From: Streptomyces smyrnaeus
Lineage (GTDB): Bacteria; Actinomycetota; Actinomycetes; Streptomycetales; Streptomycetaceae
Assembly (NCBI RefSeq): GCF_017676345.1
Contig: NZ_JAFFZM010000009.1
Span: 124,001 to 188,000, forward strand
Reading direction: 5' to 3'
DNA length: 64,000 nt
Numbering within the stretch: position 1 is the stretch's first letter; every line of letters begins with the position of its first letter. A program made the translations under genes and the position numbers. The notes below the pieces were generated by a model. That model saw nothing but the letters and a program-made list of their open reading frames with translations. It was not told the DNA's origin and searched no databases. Shown here piece by piece: positions 56,705-64,000 of this stretch.

Positions 56705-57935
56705 GCGGTATCAGTGCTCCTTCGTCATCGTGCGGGTGGGGATGTTTCGGTGTGCGAGCGCGCAGCGCCAGCAGCACCGGGGGCAGCAGCAGACACTGTG
56801 CGGCGCCCAGCAGCCAGAACCAGTTGGTGTTCCCCGTGTGTTCGGTGAGGCCGTACAGCTGCCCGCCCAGCGCCCCGCTCGCGCAGGCGCCGAGCCCGGC
56901 GGCCAGTCGCTGCTGGCCGAAGACCACGGCGTCCGAACGCGGGCTGCGGCGCAGCGCCTCCAGGTCGTTCTTCAGGAACAGGACGATGTCGCCCAGAGTG
57001 ATCAGCGCCCCGCCCGCCAGCAGCGCCGGCGGGGTGCCGATCGCCAGGACGGCCAGCCCGGCCGCCAGGCCCATGAAGCCGACCGTGAGGGCCCTTGTGT
57101 AGGACATGCGCCGGATCAGGCCGGACGCGAGGGGCTGTACGACGATGACCAGCGTGAAGCAGAGCAGCAGGACCAGACTGTAGAACGCGCTGGAAGCCCG
57201 CTCCACGGCGTACACCGCCAGGAAATGCTGGAAGTGGAAGTACAGGTAGAAGGCGAGCACGTTGGCGGCGAACGGCAGGACGGCCACTCCGGCCAGCAGG
57301 CCCCGTTCGCTCGTCGGCCCGCCCGACTGCTCCTGTCCGCCGCTCCGGGGAAGCCGCGCGTGGCCGGCGGTGACCAGGACGAACAGCGCCGTGACGGCGA
57401 CGAACAGCCAGCCGGGGGAGGACAGCACGAACGGCCCGGCGATCAGCGGCCCCACGGCCATGCCCGCGTTGAGGGCCGCGTTGCCCGCCGACAGGAACGC
57501 CGGGCGGCGCTCGTCGTCCACGCCGTGCACGAGATACGCCTTGTTGGCGGGCAGGTACAGCGCGGCGCCGCAGCACGTCAGGACCAGCGCGCCGACGGCC
57601 AGGGGCGGCCAGCGCAGGGCCAGCAGAAGCCCGGCGAAGCCGGCCGTGCGGATGAGCAGCGCCCACAGCATCGTGCGGCGCAGCCCGATCCGGTCCGCCA
57701 GGGCGCCGCCCACGATCCCCCCGGAGAACTGCACCAGGGACGCCACGGCCAGCACGAAACCCACCGTGCCGAGCCCCATGCCGAGCCGTTCGTGCAGGAA
57801 CACCGACATGAACGGCAGGACCATGAAGCTGCCGAGCGGGATCAGGAACGAGCTGAGCAGCAGGAAACGCAGCGGGCCGTCGAGCGTGGACAGCGCGACC
57901 CGCAACCCTGCTGCGCCCGCCGCGCGTTCACCCAC
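56673..57935 (-). CDS. MFS transporter of the cobalamin-controlled cluster
   Basis: A 420-residue major facilitator with about 12 helices (LSSFLIPLGSFMVLPFMSVFLHERLGMGLGTVG; GGALADRIGLRRTM is motif A). It resembles MdtH/YfmO-like exporters and may export the cluster product. The GTG at 57935 overlaps the ATP-grasp gene by 8 bp. Exporters with ATP-grasp genes are typical of dipeptide-like natural products. Confidence 0.9.
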   Translation of the reverse strand: MGERAAGAAGLRVALSTLDGPLRFLLLSSFLIPLGSFMVLPFMSVFLHERLGMGLGTVGFVLAVASLVQFSGGIVGGALADRIGLRRTMLWALLIRTAGFAGLLLALRWPPLAVGALVLTCCGAALYLPANKAYLVHGVDDERRPAFLSAGNAALNAGMAVGPLIAGPFVLSSPGWLFVAVTALFVLVTAGHARLPRSGGQEQSGGPTSERGLLAGVAVLPFAANVLAFYLYFHFQHFLAVYAVERASSAFYSLVLLLCFTLVIVVQPLASGLIRRMSYTRALTVGFMGLAAGLAVLAIGTPPALLAGGALITLGDIVLFLKNDLEALRRSPRSDAVVFGQQRLAAGLGACASGALGGQLYGLTEHTGNTNWFWLLGAAQCLLLPPVLLALRARTPKHPHPHDDEGALIPHDTDGRVPGR

Positions 57936-59187
57936 CAGACGCCTCGCGGCCGGTGGCCTCGGGCGGCGCAAACGGCTCGGTGAGCACCGTCAAGGCGTTG
58001 GAGGCGGCCACCGCGTGGTGCGTGGCCAGTTCGGCGGTCTCGGCCTCGGCGTAGACGATGCCCGCGTAGCCGCGGCTGTCCGTCAGATGCTCGACCGGAT
58101 CGCCGACCCGTTTGACCGGGTACCAGGCGGGTGACCCCGGCATGTCCGCCAGCCGGTCCAGCCCGGTGACGCCGGTGAACACCCCCGGCGCGGCCGGGTA
58201 GCCGAGCACGAACGCGACGGCCGGACCGCCGGGCAGGTCCGCGTCCATCAGGCGGGGACGGCGGCCGAGCGCGGCCTCGATCATCGCCTCGTACACATTG
58301 ACGCCGAGCGCCCGGCACATTCCCTCGCCGACCAGTGCACCCCCGATCCGGGGGTTGATCTCTACGACTTCCGGGCCGCCGGTGGTCAGTACGAACTCCA
58401 CGTGGGCGAACCGGTCGGTATAGCCGATCGCGGCGAGTACCTCACCGAGCCATCGCTCCAGCATGGCCCGCCGGGCCTGCGGGAAGGCCACGGGGAACGC
58501 GGTGATCTCCTCCCGGAAGTACGGCTCCGGTGACATCAGCCGGCTGGAGACGCCCAGCAGCCGCGTCCGGCCCGACCAGGTGAAGGTCTCGGCGCTGTAC
58601 ACCGGCCCGCTGAAGTACGGCTCCGCGAACAGGCGTCCCTTGAGCTCCCGACCGGTCGCCTCGTCCAGGGCGGCCACCAACTCCGGCTCGTCACCGACCA
58701 GCCAGACATTCTGGCTCCCGGTGCCCGCAGAGTCCTTCACAACGGCGGGCAGTCCGACCTCCTTGAGCAGGGACTCGCGCGGCTCCGTGCCGGTGCCGGT
58801 GACCTCCGCGGCCCGCCCGCGCGTCAGCCCGGCATCGTGCAGACGGTTGCGTACGGCGGCTTTGTCCCTGGTCAGCCGCAGCGCGGCCGCCTCCGGCCCG
58901 GGCAGGCCGAGACGGTCCGTGAGCTCGGCGCCGACCAGCGTCCAGGTGTCGGTGGAGCTGATCAGGCCGCGCAACCCGGGAGTGTGCCGCAGCAGGCCCG
59001 TCACCCGTTCGATGTCGAAGGTGTCGATCTCCACGACATCGAGGGCGTCTTTCGGCAGGCGCTCCAACTCGTACGTGTAGAAGGAGGGGTCGCGCGTGAG
59101 AAGCGTCAGTCGCTCGCCGAGTGCGTCGGCAGCGCGCGTCAGGTGTCCGAGTCCGAAGGTGAGTGACTCCAGGCAGACGACGCTCAT
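57928..59187 (-). CDS. ATP-grasp ligase
   Basis: A 419-residue carboxylate-amine ligase-like enzyme. The N-terminal pre-ATP-grasp domain (about 1-110) precedes the ATP-grasp core: LPAVVKDSAGTGSQNVWLV (about 150, the ATP-binding lysine region), RLFAEPYFSGPVYSAETF, and the metal site FVLTTGGPEVVEINPRIGGAL (about 260). It joins a carboxyl group to an amine using ATP. The ATG overlaps the PLP-enzyme stop by 4 bp. Similar to L-amino acid ligases of peptide metabolite clusters. Confidence 0.92.
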   Translation of the reverse strand: MSVVCLESLTFGLGHLTRAADALGERLTLLTRDPSFYTYELERLPKDALDVVEIDTFDIERVTGLLRHTPGLRGLISSTDTWTLVGAELTDRLGLPGPEAAALRLTRDKAAVRNRLHDAGLTRGRAAEVTGTGTEPRESLLKEVGLPAVVKDSAGTGSQNVWLVGDEPELVAALDEATGRELKGRLFAEPYFSGPVYSAETFTWSGRTRLLGVSSRLMSPEPYFREEITAFPVAFPQARRAMLERWLGEVLAAIGYTDRFAHVEFVLTTGGPEVVEINPRIGGALVGEGMCRALGVNVYEAMIEAALGRRPRLMDADLPGGPAVAFVLGYPAAPGVFTGVTGLDRLADMPGSPAWYPVKRVGDPVEHLTDSRGYAGIVYAEAETAELATHHAVAASNALTVLTEPFAPPEATGREASGG

Positions 59188-60206
59188 GCCGCTCGCCCCT
59201 TCTGCCCCGCCGGGCAGGCCGTGCGCCGCCAGGCCATCGTGGACCAGGGCATGGACATCTCCTCGGGTGCGGTGACCTCGACCGGTTTCAGTGCGGCGGG
59301 ATCCAGGGCTTCGGTGTGCCGGGCGAAGACGCGCTCGACGTAGCGGTGACCGGTATCGGCGCCGACCACCAGGTGCAGCCGGTCGGGGTGGCGGCGTGCC
59401 TCGTACGTGGCGGCGAGGTATCCGGCGCCGGTGGACAGCCCGGCGAAGACGGCGTGGTCACGCAGCAGGGCGATCGTGCCGGACATGGCATGGGTGAAGT
59501 CCAGCCAGTGGAGGCTGTCGTAGAGCTGGTGGCGGACGTTGTCGAAGACGATGGACGACCCGATGCCGGCGATGATCGCCTCCGGGTCGTGGTGGTCCTG
59601 GCTGCCGAAGGTGACGCTGCCGAACGGTTGGACGCCGACCAGCCGAACCGAGGGGTCGGTGGCGCGCAGGCGTTCCACGAGGCCGCCCGTCGAGGCTCCG
59701 GAACCGACTCCGCCGACGACGGTCAACGCGGTCGCGGGGAACAGGGCCGTGATGCGGTCGGCGACCTCGTGGTAGCCGAGGTAGTGGATGTCGTCGTGAT
59801 ACTGGCGCATCCAGTGCCAGTCAGGGTGGTCGGCGAGGATCTCCCGCACCCGCCGCACCCGCAGCTCCTGGTCCAGCTTGAGGTTCTCCGAGGGCCTGAC
59901 CTGTTCCACGGTGGCGCCCAGGATCTCCAACTGGGCGCGGGTGGTGGTGTCCACGGTGGTGGACGCCACGATGTGGCAGTGCGTGCCGTAGCGGTGGCAG
60001 GCCAGCGCAAGGGCGTAGGCGTAGATGCCGCTGGAGCTGTCGATCAGGGTCTGTCCCGGGCGGATCGTGCCCCGCTCCAGGAGGTGGCGGACGGCGGCGA
60101 GTGCCGAGTAGATCTTCATCGACTCGAACCGGATCAGGACGAGGGCGTCGGTGAGCCGGACGAGATCGGGGGCCTTGAGGGCGTCGGCGATGTGGGGGTG
60201 GATCAC
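59184..60206 (-). CDS. PLP-dependent cysteine-synthase-like enzyme (SbnA-related)
   Basis: A 340-residue fold type II PLP enzyme. LIRFESMKIYSALAAV (about 23-38) carries the candidate PLP lysine, the SSSGIYAYALALA stretch replaces the usual TSGNTG-type asparagine loop, and VVGGVGSGASTGGLVERL (about 163) is the phosphate-cradle loop. Such divergence is shared with SbnA-like beta-replacement enzymes that use O-phosphoserine. The GTG at 60206 with AAGGAGG seven bases upstream overlaps the kinase stop. Together with a kinase next door, an O-phospho-amino acid substrate is likely. Confidence 0.88.
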   Translation of the reverse strand: MIHPHIADALKAPDLVRLTDALVLIRFESMKIYSALAAVRHLLERGTIRPGQTLIDSSSGIYAYALALACHRYGTHCHIVASTTVDTTTRAQLEILGATVEQVRPSENLKLDQELRVRRVREILADHPDWHWMRQYHDDIHYLGYHEVADRITALFPATALTVVGGVGSGASTGGLVERLRATDPSVRLVGVQPFGSVTFGSQDHHDPEAIIAGIGSSIVFDNVRHQLYDSLHWLDFTHAMSGTIALLRDHAVFAGLSTGAGYLAATYEARRHPDRLHLVVGADTGHRYVERVFARHTEALDPAALKPVEVTAPEEMSMPWSTMAWRRTACPAGQKGRAA

Positions 60207-61081
60207 CCGTAGCCTCCTTGGGCGAAGGAACACTGGTGGCCGAGCGAGTGGAAGAAGGCGGACAGTTCCGACTTGAGTGCGGCGTCGGGGCGGCCGGGGA
60301 ACAGATAGCCGATCAGGCAGCCCGTGTGGGCCACGAAGATGCCGTCGGCGCCGAACCGCTCCCGGTGGGCGAGCATGCTGGCGAACGTCGCTTTGGGCAG
60401 CACTTTCTGCGACAGGGCGGCGCTGGTGGTGGCCGCCCGTGCGACGGCGGCGGGGTCGCCGGAGGCGAACCCTTTGAGCAGGTCGGTCAGGCAGCGCTCG
60501 TATTCCTCGCCGTGCCGCCGGTAGTGCCCCAGGAGCAGGTCGGTGACGGCGGCGGTGTCCACCGTCCCGGGCTCGGAGATGTGAGCGGTGTGGAAGCCGA
60601 TGTCCCTGCCCAGCCGCCGGATCACGCGGTGTCGGCCGCTGAGGTGGAGGGCGAACTCGTCGAGGAAGACACTGTCGGCCCGCTCGATCGCCGCCAGGAC
60701 CCCGAGGACCACATCCGCGTCGTAGGGCAGGGCGAAGAGCCGGAACAGACAGCGCAGGGTCGCCACGATGTCGGCGGTGGAGCTCGCCATCCCCACGCCC
60801 ACCCGCAGATCGGAGTGGGCGCGCCAGTGGCCCGGCGGCAGCGTGAGTCCGAAGTGCTCCAGGAAGAGCCGGGCCGCTGTCGCGGACTTCTCCCCGAGGG
60901 GCAGCCGGTTCGGCGCCGCCGTCCCCGGGGTGAAGTGCACCCAGGAGTGACGGTCCACGGGAAAGGACACCACCGCGATGTCCGGCTCCAAACCCGCCCG
61001 CAGCGGGCCCTGGTACAGCTCACCCAGCGTGCCGTGGCAGACGCCGGACACCGTGCGGACGACGGGAACTCGCGCGCTCAC
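60203..61081 (-). CDS. GHMP kinase, PduX (L-threonine kinase)-like
   Basis: A 292-residue small-molecule kinase. The N-terminus (TVSGVCHGTLGELYQGP) and the GHMP ATP loop RVGVGMASSTADIVATL (about 103-119) match L-threonine kinase PduX, which makes O-phosphothreonine for cobalamin assembly. FGADGIFVAHTGCLIGYLFPG near the end is motif 3. The GTG at 61081 after AGGAGGAGGACG is chosen; the open frame goes further up but would run through the riboswitch. First gene of the operon. Confidence 0.88.
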   Translation of the reverse strand: MSARVPVVRTVSGVCHGTLGELYQGPLRAGLEPDIAVVSFPVDRHSWVHFTPGTAAPNRLPLGEKSATAARLFLEHFGLTLPPGHWRAHSDLRVGVGMASSTADIVATLRCLFRLFALPYDADVVLGVLAAIERADSVFLDEFALHLSGRHRVIRRLGRDIGFHTAHISEPGTVDTAAVTDLLLGHYRRHGEEYERCLTDLLKGFASGDPAAVARAATTSAALSQKVLPKATFASMLAHRERFGADGIFVAHTGCLIGYLFPGRPDAALKSELSAFFHSLGHQCSFAQGGYG

Positions 61082-61220
61082 GGGGCACGTCCTCCTCCTG
61101 GTCCCGAGCCCCGAATCACCACCGGGAAGGAGGCGCGGCACAGCGCAGGCCGTGCAGCCGTCGATACCGCCAACCCAGTCCTCGAGGTCACCGTTCACAG
61201 CCCGCACGTCACGCGCGGGC

Positions 61221-61405
61221 GCAGTGGCAGGTCTTCGGACTTGTGAGCCCACCCGCCGGAAGATCCGGCGGATACCTACTGGCCGTCGCTTCCCCGACCC
61301 CGTCGATCCAGGGGCCCAGTGCTGTTGACGGCGTTCGTTCCCACTCACCGCTGCGGGACAGTCCCGGATTCCCACCGGGTTCCCTCTTGCGTCGTGCCGC
61401 CCGAA
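61221..61405 (-). promoter_or_regulatory. Cobalamin riboswitch controlling the biosynthetic operon
   Basis: On the minus strand, GGGAACCCGGTGGGAATCCG (about 61385-61366), GGACTGTCCCGCAGCGGTGA (about 61365-61346) and the B12 box AGTCCGAAGACCTGCCA (61241-61225) are clear. It ends about 140 bases before the kinase start. The rest of the 61082-61672 gap, mainly 61446-61672, shows no other gene. Confidence 0.88.
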
Positions 61406-61672
61406 TCCGGTCGGACAGGTGGCACGAACCGACTGCACGCGTCAGCCTAGGGCGGCCCGCGTCGCTGCGGCAGGGGGCGTATCGCCGGTTGTCCGGATGT
61501 GATCGGTGCACGGGCGGGTGCGAGGACCTCGCGGCAGCTCAGGCGGCCCGGCCGGCGCCGGAAGCACTCTGGCCGGATGTCGCCTCGGCAACCCCGGCCC
61601 ACTTGGTGACACTGGTTCCGGTTCGCCCCACATGCGCACAGTCCGCCGGTGTACCGCGCCCGGAAGGTCCAG

Positions 61673-62659
61673 ATGCTGTCAGAGACGACGCCGGAGGACG
61701 ACGGCAGGAGCCCGCCGCCCGCCCGTGGCAGGCGTCCGGCGGACGGCGCCACCCTGCGTGCCGACCTGCGGGCGGCCCTGCCCGACGCGAGTGCGGCGGT
61801 CGTCGTCACGGTAGCTGTCTTCGTGTTCCTGTACGCGCGCATGGAGTCGGGTGACTCGGCGACAGTCGCGGTCATGCCGTTCATGGACGACCCCGGCACG
61901 TACTGGATGTACCTGCTCAGCCAGGCGTTCGGCTGGTCGGGCCTGCTGTGGGCCTGGGGCACGGTCATGCTCGGTCTGCTGCTGTCGGGGCCGCGCCCCA
62001 CCCGGCTGCCGGTCTCCCGGCAGGTCCTGGAACGCTGGCACCGCACCACGAGCCTGACCGCGATCGCCCTGATGTTCGCGCACGCACTGATGTTCGCAGC
62101 CGAACTCGTGCGCTACGAGGACCAGTTGGCGTGGGCGGAGCGGCTGTGGGTGGGATTCGCGGACGCGTTCGTGCCGGGCTGGTACGACTCGGGCACCGGC
62201 CGGATCGCGATCCCGATCGGCCAGGGCGCCCTGTATCTGGCCGTTCCACTCGGACTGCTCTTCTACGTCAGGCACCGCATCGGCGCGAACACTTGGCGCC
62301 GGCTGCACCGCTTCGTGATCGTCGTCTATGTGCTCAGCGTCTGGCACACACTGCTGTACGGCACCAATGTCTGGTACGGCGAGTGGCCGCGCACCGTTCT
62401 GTGGCTACTGCAACTCCCAGTCGCTGTACTGCTGCTGCTGCGTCTACTGCGGCCCGCCCGGCGGGCCGAACGGCTGCACACGCCCAGGCGGCGCGAGGGG
62501 GTGTCGCTGCCGGGCTGGCTGGTGCGGGCAGCAGGCCGGGCAGCCGCAGGGGCCGCCGTGCTGGGTCTGCTGATCGTGGTGGCGTCGGGTCATGACGGCG
62601 GCCGGGAACGCCCGGCCGAGCCCCCCTCGACGAGCCCGCACGCTCCCGAGCCCGAATGA
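61673..62659 (+). CDS. Ferric-reductase-like transmembrane protein
   Basis: A 328-residue membrane protein with about eight helices, of the ferric reductase/YedZ-like transmembrane family (haem-binding His in HRTTSLTAIALMFAHALMFA, about 120-139, and RLHRFVIVVYVLSVWHTLLYGT, about 205-226). No FAD/NAD domain is attached. The ATG at 61673 with GGAAGG upstream is chosen. May reduce metal complexes or electron carriers at the membrane. Faces the FecB-type gene. Confidence 0.85.
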   Translation: MLSETTPEDDGRSPPPARGRRPADGATLRADLRAALPDASAAVVVTVAVFVFLYARMESGDSATVAVMPFMDDPGTYWMYLLSQAFGWSGLLWAWGTVMLGLLLSGPRPTRLPVSRQVLERWHRTTSLTAIALMFAHALMFAAELVRYEDQLAWAERLWVGFADAFVPGWYDSGTGRIAIPIGQGALYLAVPLGLLFYVRHRIGANTWRRLHRFVIVVYVLSVWHTLLYGTNVWYGEWPRTVLWLLQLPVAVLLLLRLLRPARRAERLHTPRRREGVSLPGWLVRAAGRAAAGAAVLGLLIVVASGHDGGRERPAEPPSTSPHAPEPE

Positions 62660-62724
62660 TCCGGAGATCCGAGCGATGAAATGAGGATCGGCCAGGGCGA
62701 CGGCGGAACGAGGAAGCCGGTGCG

Positions 62725-62790
62725 GGTGCCCCTCTCCCGTTCGAGCCGATATATCGGGTACCGATATCGGCTGCGAGAGGGAGGGGTACC
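62725..62790. terminator. Long bidirectional hairpin between convergent genes
   Basis: A long inverted repeat: GGTGCCCCTCTC (62725) pairs with GAGAGGGAGGGGTACC (to 62790), and inside AGCCGATAT faces ATATCGGCT around the centre GGGTACC. Placed between the ferric-reductase-like (+) and FecB-type (-) genes, it can terminate both. Such long AT-containing stems are rare in this window. Confidence 0.8.
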
Positions 62791-62849
62791 AAGCGGTCGG
62801 GCCGGCCCGTGCTACCGGGCCGCCCGGTCTCGGCTGATCGGCCGAGGAG

Positions 62850-63896
62850 TTAGGCCTTGAGCCTCTTCGACTTGTCGACGGCGGCGGCAAGACGTTCCAG
62901 GACCGGGGCGAAGCCCGCGTAGCTGAAGCGTTCTTCCATCGACCAGGGAGTGAGCTGGTCGGCCTCGACCGCGGGCAGCTCGCGCCAGGTGGCCTTCTCC
63001 CGCAGCTTCTTGCGGGACGGGGCGGTGGAGCGGTTGTCGACCATGATGAGGTCGGCGTGGTATTTGTCGGCCTTCTCCCAGCTCAGGAACTCCCAGAAGC
63101 CGAACTTGTCGGACTTCTTGCCCTCGACGAACTGCACGCCCAGATCCTTGAAGTAATTCAGGTCGCTGTAGGAGTCGGGGACCGCGACGTACAGGTTGTC
63201 CGGGTCGCCGGTGATCGCCATCACCTTGAGGCCCCCCTTGGCCTTCGCCGCGGCGCGCAGGGTCTTGGCGGCTTTGTCGAAGCGGGCTTTGGCGTCCGTG
63301 ACCTTCTTCGCGCCCATGTCCGCGCCGAGGGACTCGGCCAGCTCGGCGGTGCGCTTGAGAGGGTCGAGCAGGGACGTGCGGGCGATGTCGATGCCGACGG
63401 TGGGGGCGAGCTTCTCGATCTTCTTCTTGCTCTCCGGCGGGACGTACCAGAGGTCCGGTGCCGGGAACATGTTGCTGACCAGCAGGTCGGGCTTGAGGGC
63501 GGCGTACTTTTCTAGGTCGAACCGGCCGAACGCGGTTCCCAGGCTCGTCAGGTCGGCGACGTCCATGTCGCCGACCTGCGGGTTGGGCTTGCCCCCCACC
63601 GGCTTGCTGGGCCCGAAGATTCCCGTGCACTCGATGCCGTAGTCGTACAGGGCAGCCGCCGTGCTGACATAAGCGACGATCCGCTTCGGCCGATGGCCGG
63701 ACTTCGCCGTACGGCCCCGGTCATCCTTGAACGACCAGGCACCGCCCTCCGCGTCCCCTCCCGCCCGGGAGCCGCTGTCCTTGTTGTCGCCGCAGGCGCT
63801 GAGCAGCGGAGCGAGGGCGAGTGCGCCTCCGGCGGTGAGCAGTCGGCGGCGGGAGGGCGTGGGCAGGGCGGCGGGCCGGGAGGTCGCTGGGTGCAT
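62850..63896 (-). CDS. FecB-family iron-siderophore-binding lipoprotein
   Basis: A 348-residue substrate-binding lipoprotein. The signal has twin Arg plus lipobox (SRRRLLTAGGALALAPLLSACGD, about 15-37; Cys near 35), so it may use the Tat route. The binding domain begins RPKRIVAYVSTAAALYDYGIECTGIFG. A long-helix backbone and lysine-rich surface fit the FecB/FepB class. The ATG is at 63896, and an iron box lies 68 bp upstream, so it should be induced by iron limitation. Confidence 0.9.
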   Translation of the reverse strand: MHPATSRPAALPTPSRRRLLTAGGALALAPLLSACGDNKDSGSRAGGDAEGGAWSFKDDRGRTAKSGHRPKRIVAYVSTAAALYDYGIECTGIFGPSKPVGGKPNPQVGDMDVADLTSLGTAFGRFDLEKYAALKPDLLVSNMFPAPDLWYVPPESKKKIEKLAPTVGIDIARTSLLDPLKRTAELAESLGADMGAKKVTDAKARFDKAAKTLRAAAKAKGGLKVMAITGDPDNLYVAVPDSYSDLNYFKDLGVQFVEGKKSDKFGFWEFLSWEKADKYHADLIMVDNRSTAPSRKKLREKATWRELPAVEADQLTPWSMEERFSYAGFAPVLERLAAAVDKSKRLKA

Positions 63897-63963
63897 GAGG
63901 AGCTTCTTTCGCGCGGGATTGTGGCAGGGGAGTGGTGGGATTCAGCCAAGCCCTCAAGAAAAG

Positions 63964-63982
63964 CAAGGCAAGGCTAACCTAA
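63964..63982 (-). promoter_or_regulatory. Iron box (IdeR/DmdR site) upstream of the FecB-type gene
   Basis: CAAGGCAAGGCTAACCTAA (plus-strand) matches the palindromic consensus TTAGGTTAGGCTAACCTAA at 15 of 19 positions, the right half perfectly. It lies 68 bp upstream of the lipoprotein start, in promoter position for a DmdR/IdeR-repressed gene. Confidence 0.75.
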
Positions 63983-64000
63983 CTCTCCGTTTCTCGGTAC

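Noticed and set aside
61082..61438. N-terminal extension of the GHMP kinase
   Set aside because: It would translate through the cobalamin riboswitch; a strong ribosome site supports the GTG at 61081.

Overview
The window is high-GC actinobacterial chromosome, almost certainly from Streptomyces or a close relative. The gene order carA-carB-pyrD-pyrF-mihF-gmk-rpoZ-coaBC-metK, then priA, fmt, rsmB, rpe and further on ribD-ribE-ribM-ribBA-ribH-hisE-hisG is the conserved Streptomyces core arrangement. GTG starts, 4-bp stop/start overlaps, hairpin terminators without U-runs and leaderless-looking promoters fit the same lineage. Product names rest on motifs and remembered family features; no search was run.

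Layout. 1-6 kb: end of the pyrimidine operon (carA 3' end, carB, pyrD, pyrF), closed by a strong terminator. 6-10.6 kb: integration host factor, guanylate kinase, RNA polymerase omega, coenzyme A biosynthesis and SAM synthetase. 10.7-16.2 kb: an accessory block between metK and priA. It opens with tRNA-like debris and holds, on the minus strand, an XRE/TPR regulator, a TIR-domain protein, an NTPase-like protein with a degraded P-loop and a membrane protein. TIR and NTPase-like proteins share a short tag, which suggests a conflict or immune module. 16.4-33.1 kb: a TetR regulator with paired palindromic operators, priA, fmt, rsmB, rpe, a SorC-type regulator, a two-gene cation/proton antiporter, guaB1 (3' end apparently damaged), an SGNH hydrolase, and an Lrp-nitrilase-amine oxidase set.

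33-50 kb: DUF5995 protein, GNAT acetyltransferase, uracil/xanthine permease, MFS transporter, then the FMN-riboswitch-controlled riboflavin operon running into hisE-hisG, a PH-like membrane protein, two CNNM/CorC-type membrane proteins, a TPR-AAA ATPase and a uridine-kinase-like P-loop protein. 50.6-52.1 kb: a secreted Tat-type C39-like peptidase.

52.1-61.4 kb is the most unusual part. A decayed tyrosine integrase marks its left edge. Behind it are two consecutive minus-strand operons, each headed by a cobalamin riboswitch. One encodes a BtuFCD-like ABC importer. The other encodes a GHMP (PduX-like) kinase, a cysteine-synthase-like PLP enzyme, an ATP-grasp ligase, an MFS exporter and a SAM methyltransferase. 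That content reads as a small-molecule pathway switched on when cobalamin is scarce. The product is unknown; an exported cobalt- or corrinoid-related ligand, or an antimetabolite, is possible. The right end (61.7-64 kb) has a ferric-reductase-like membrane protein and a FecB-type lipoprotein behind an iron box, so metal acquisition is a theme of the right-hand side.
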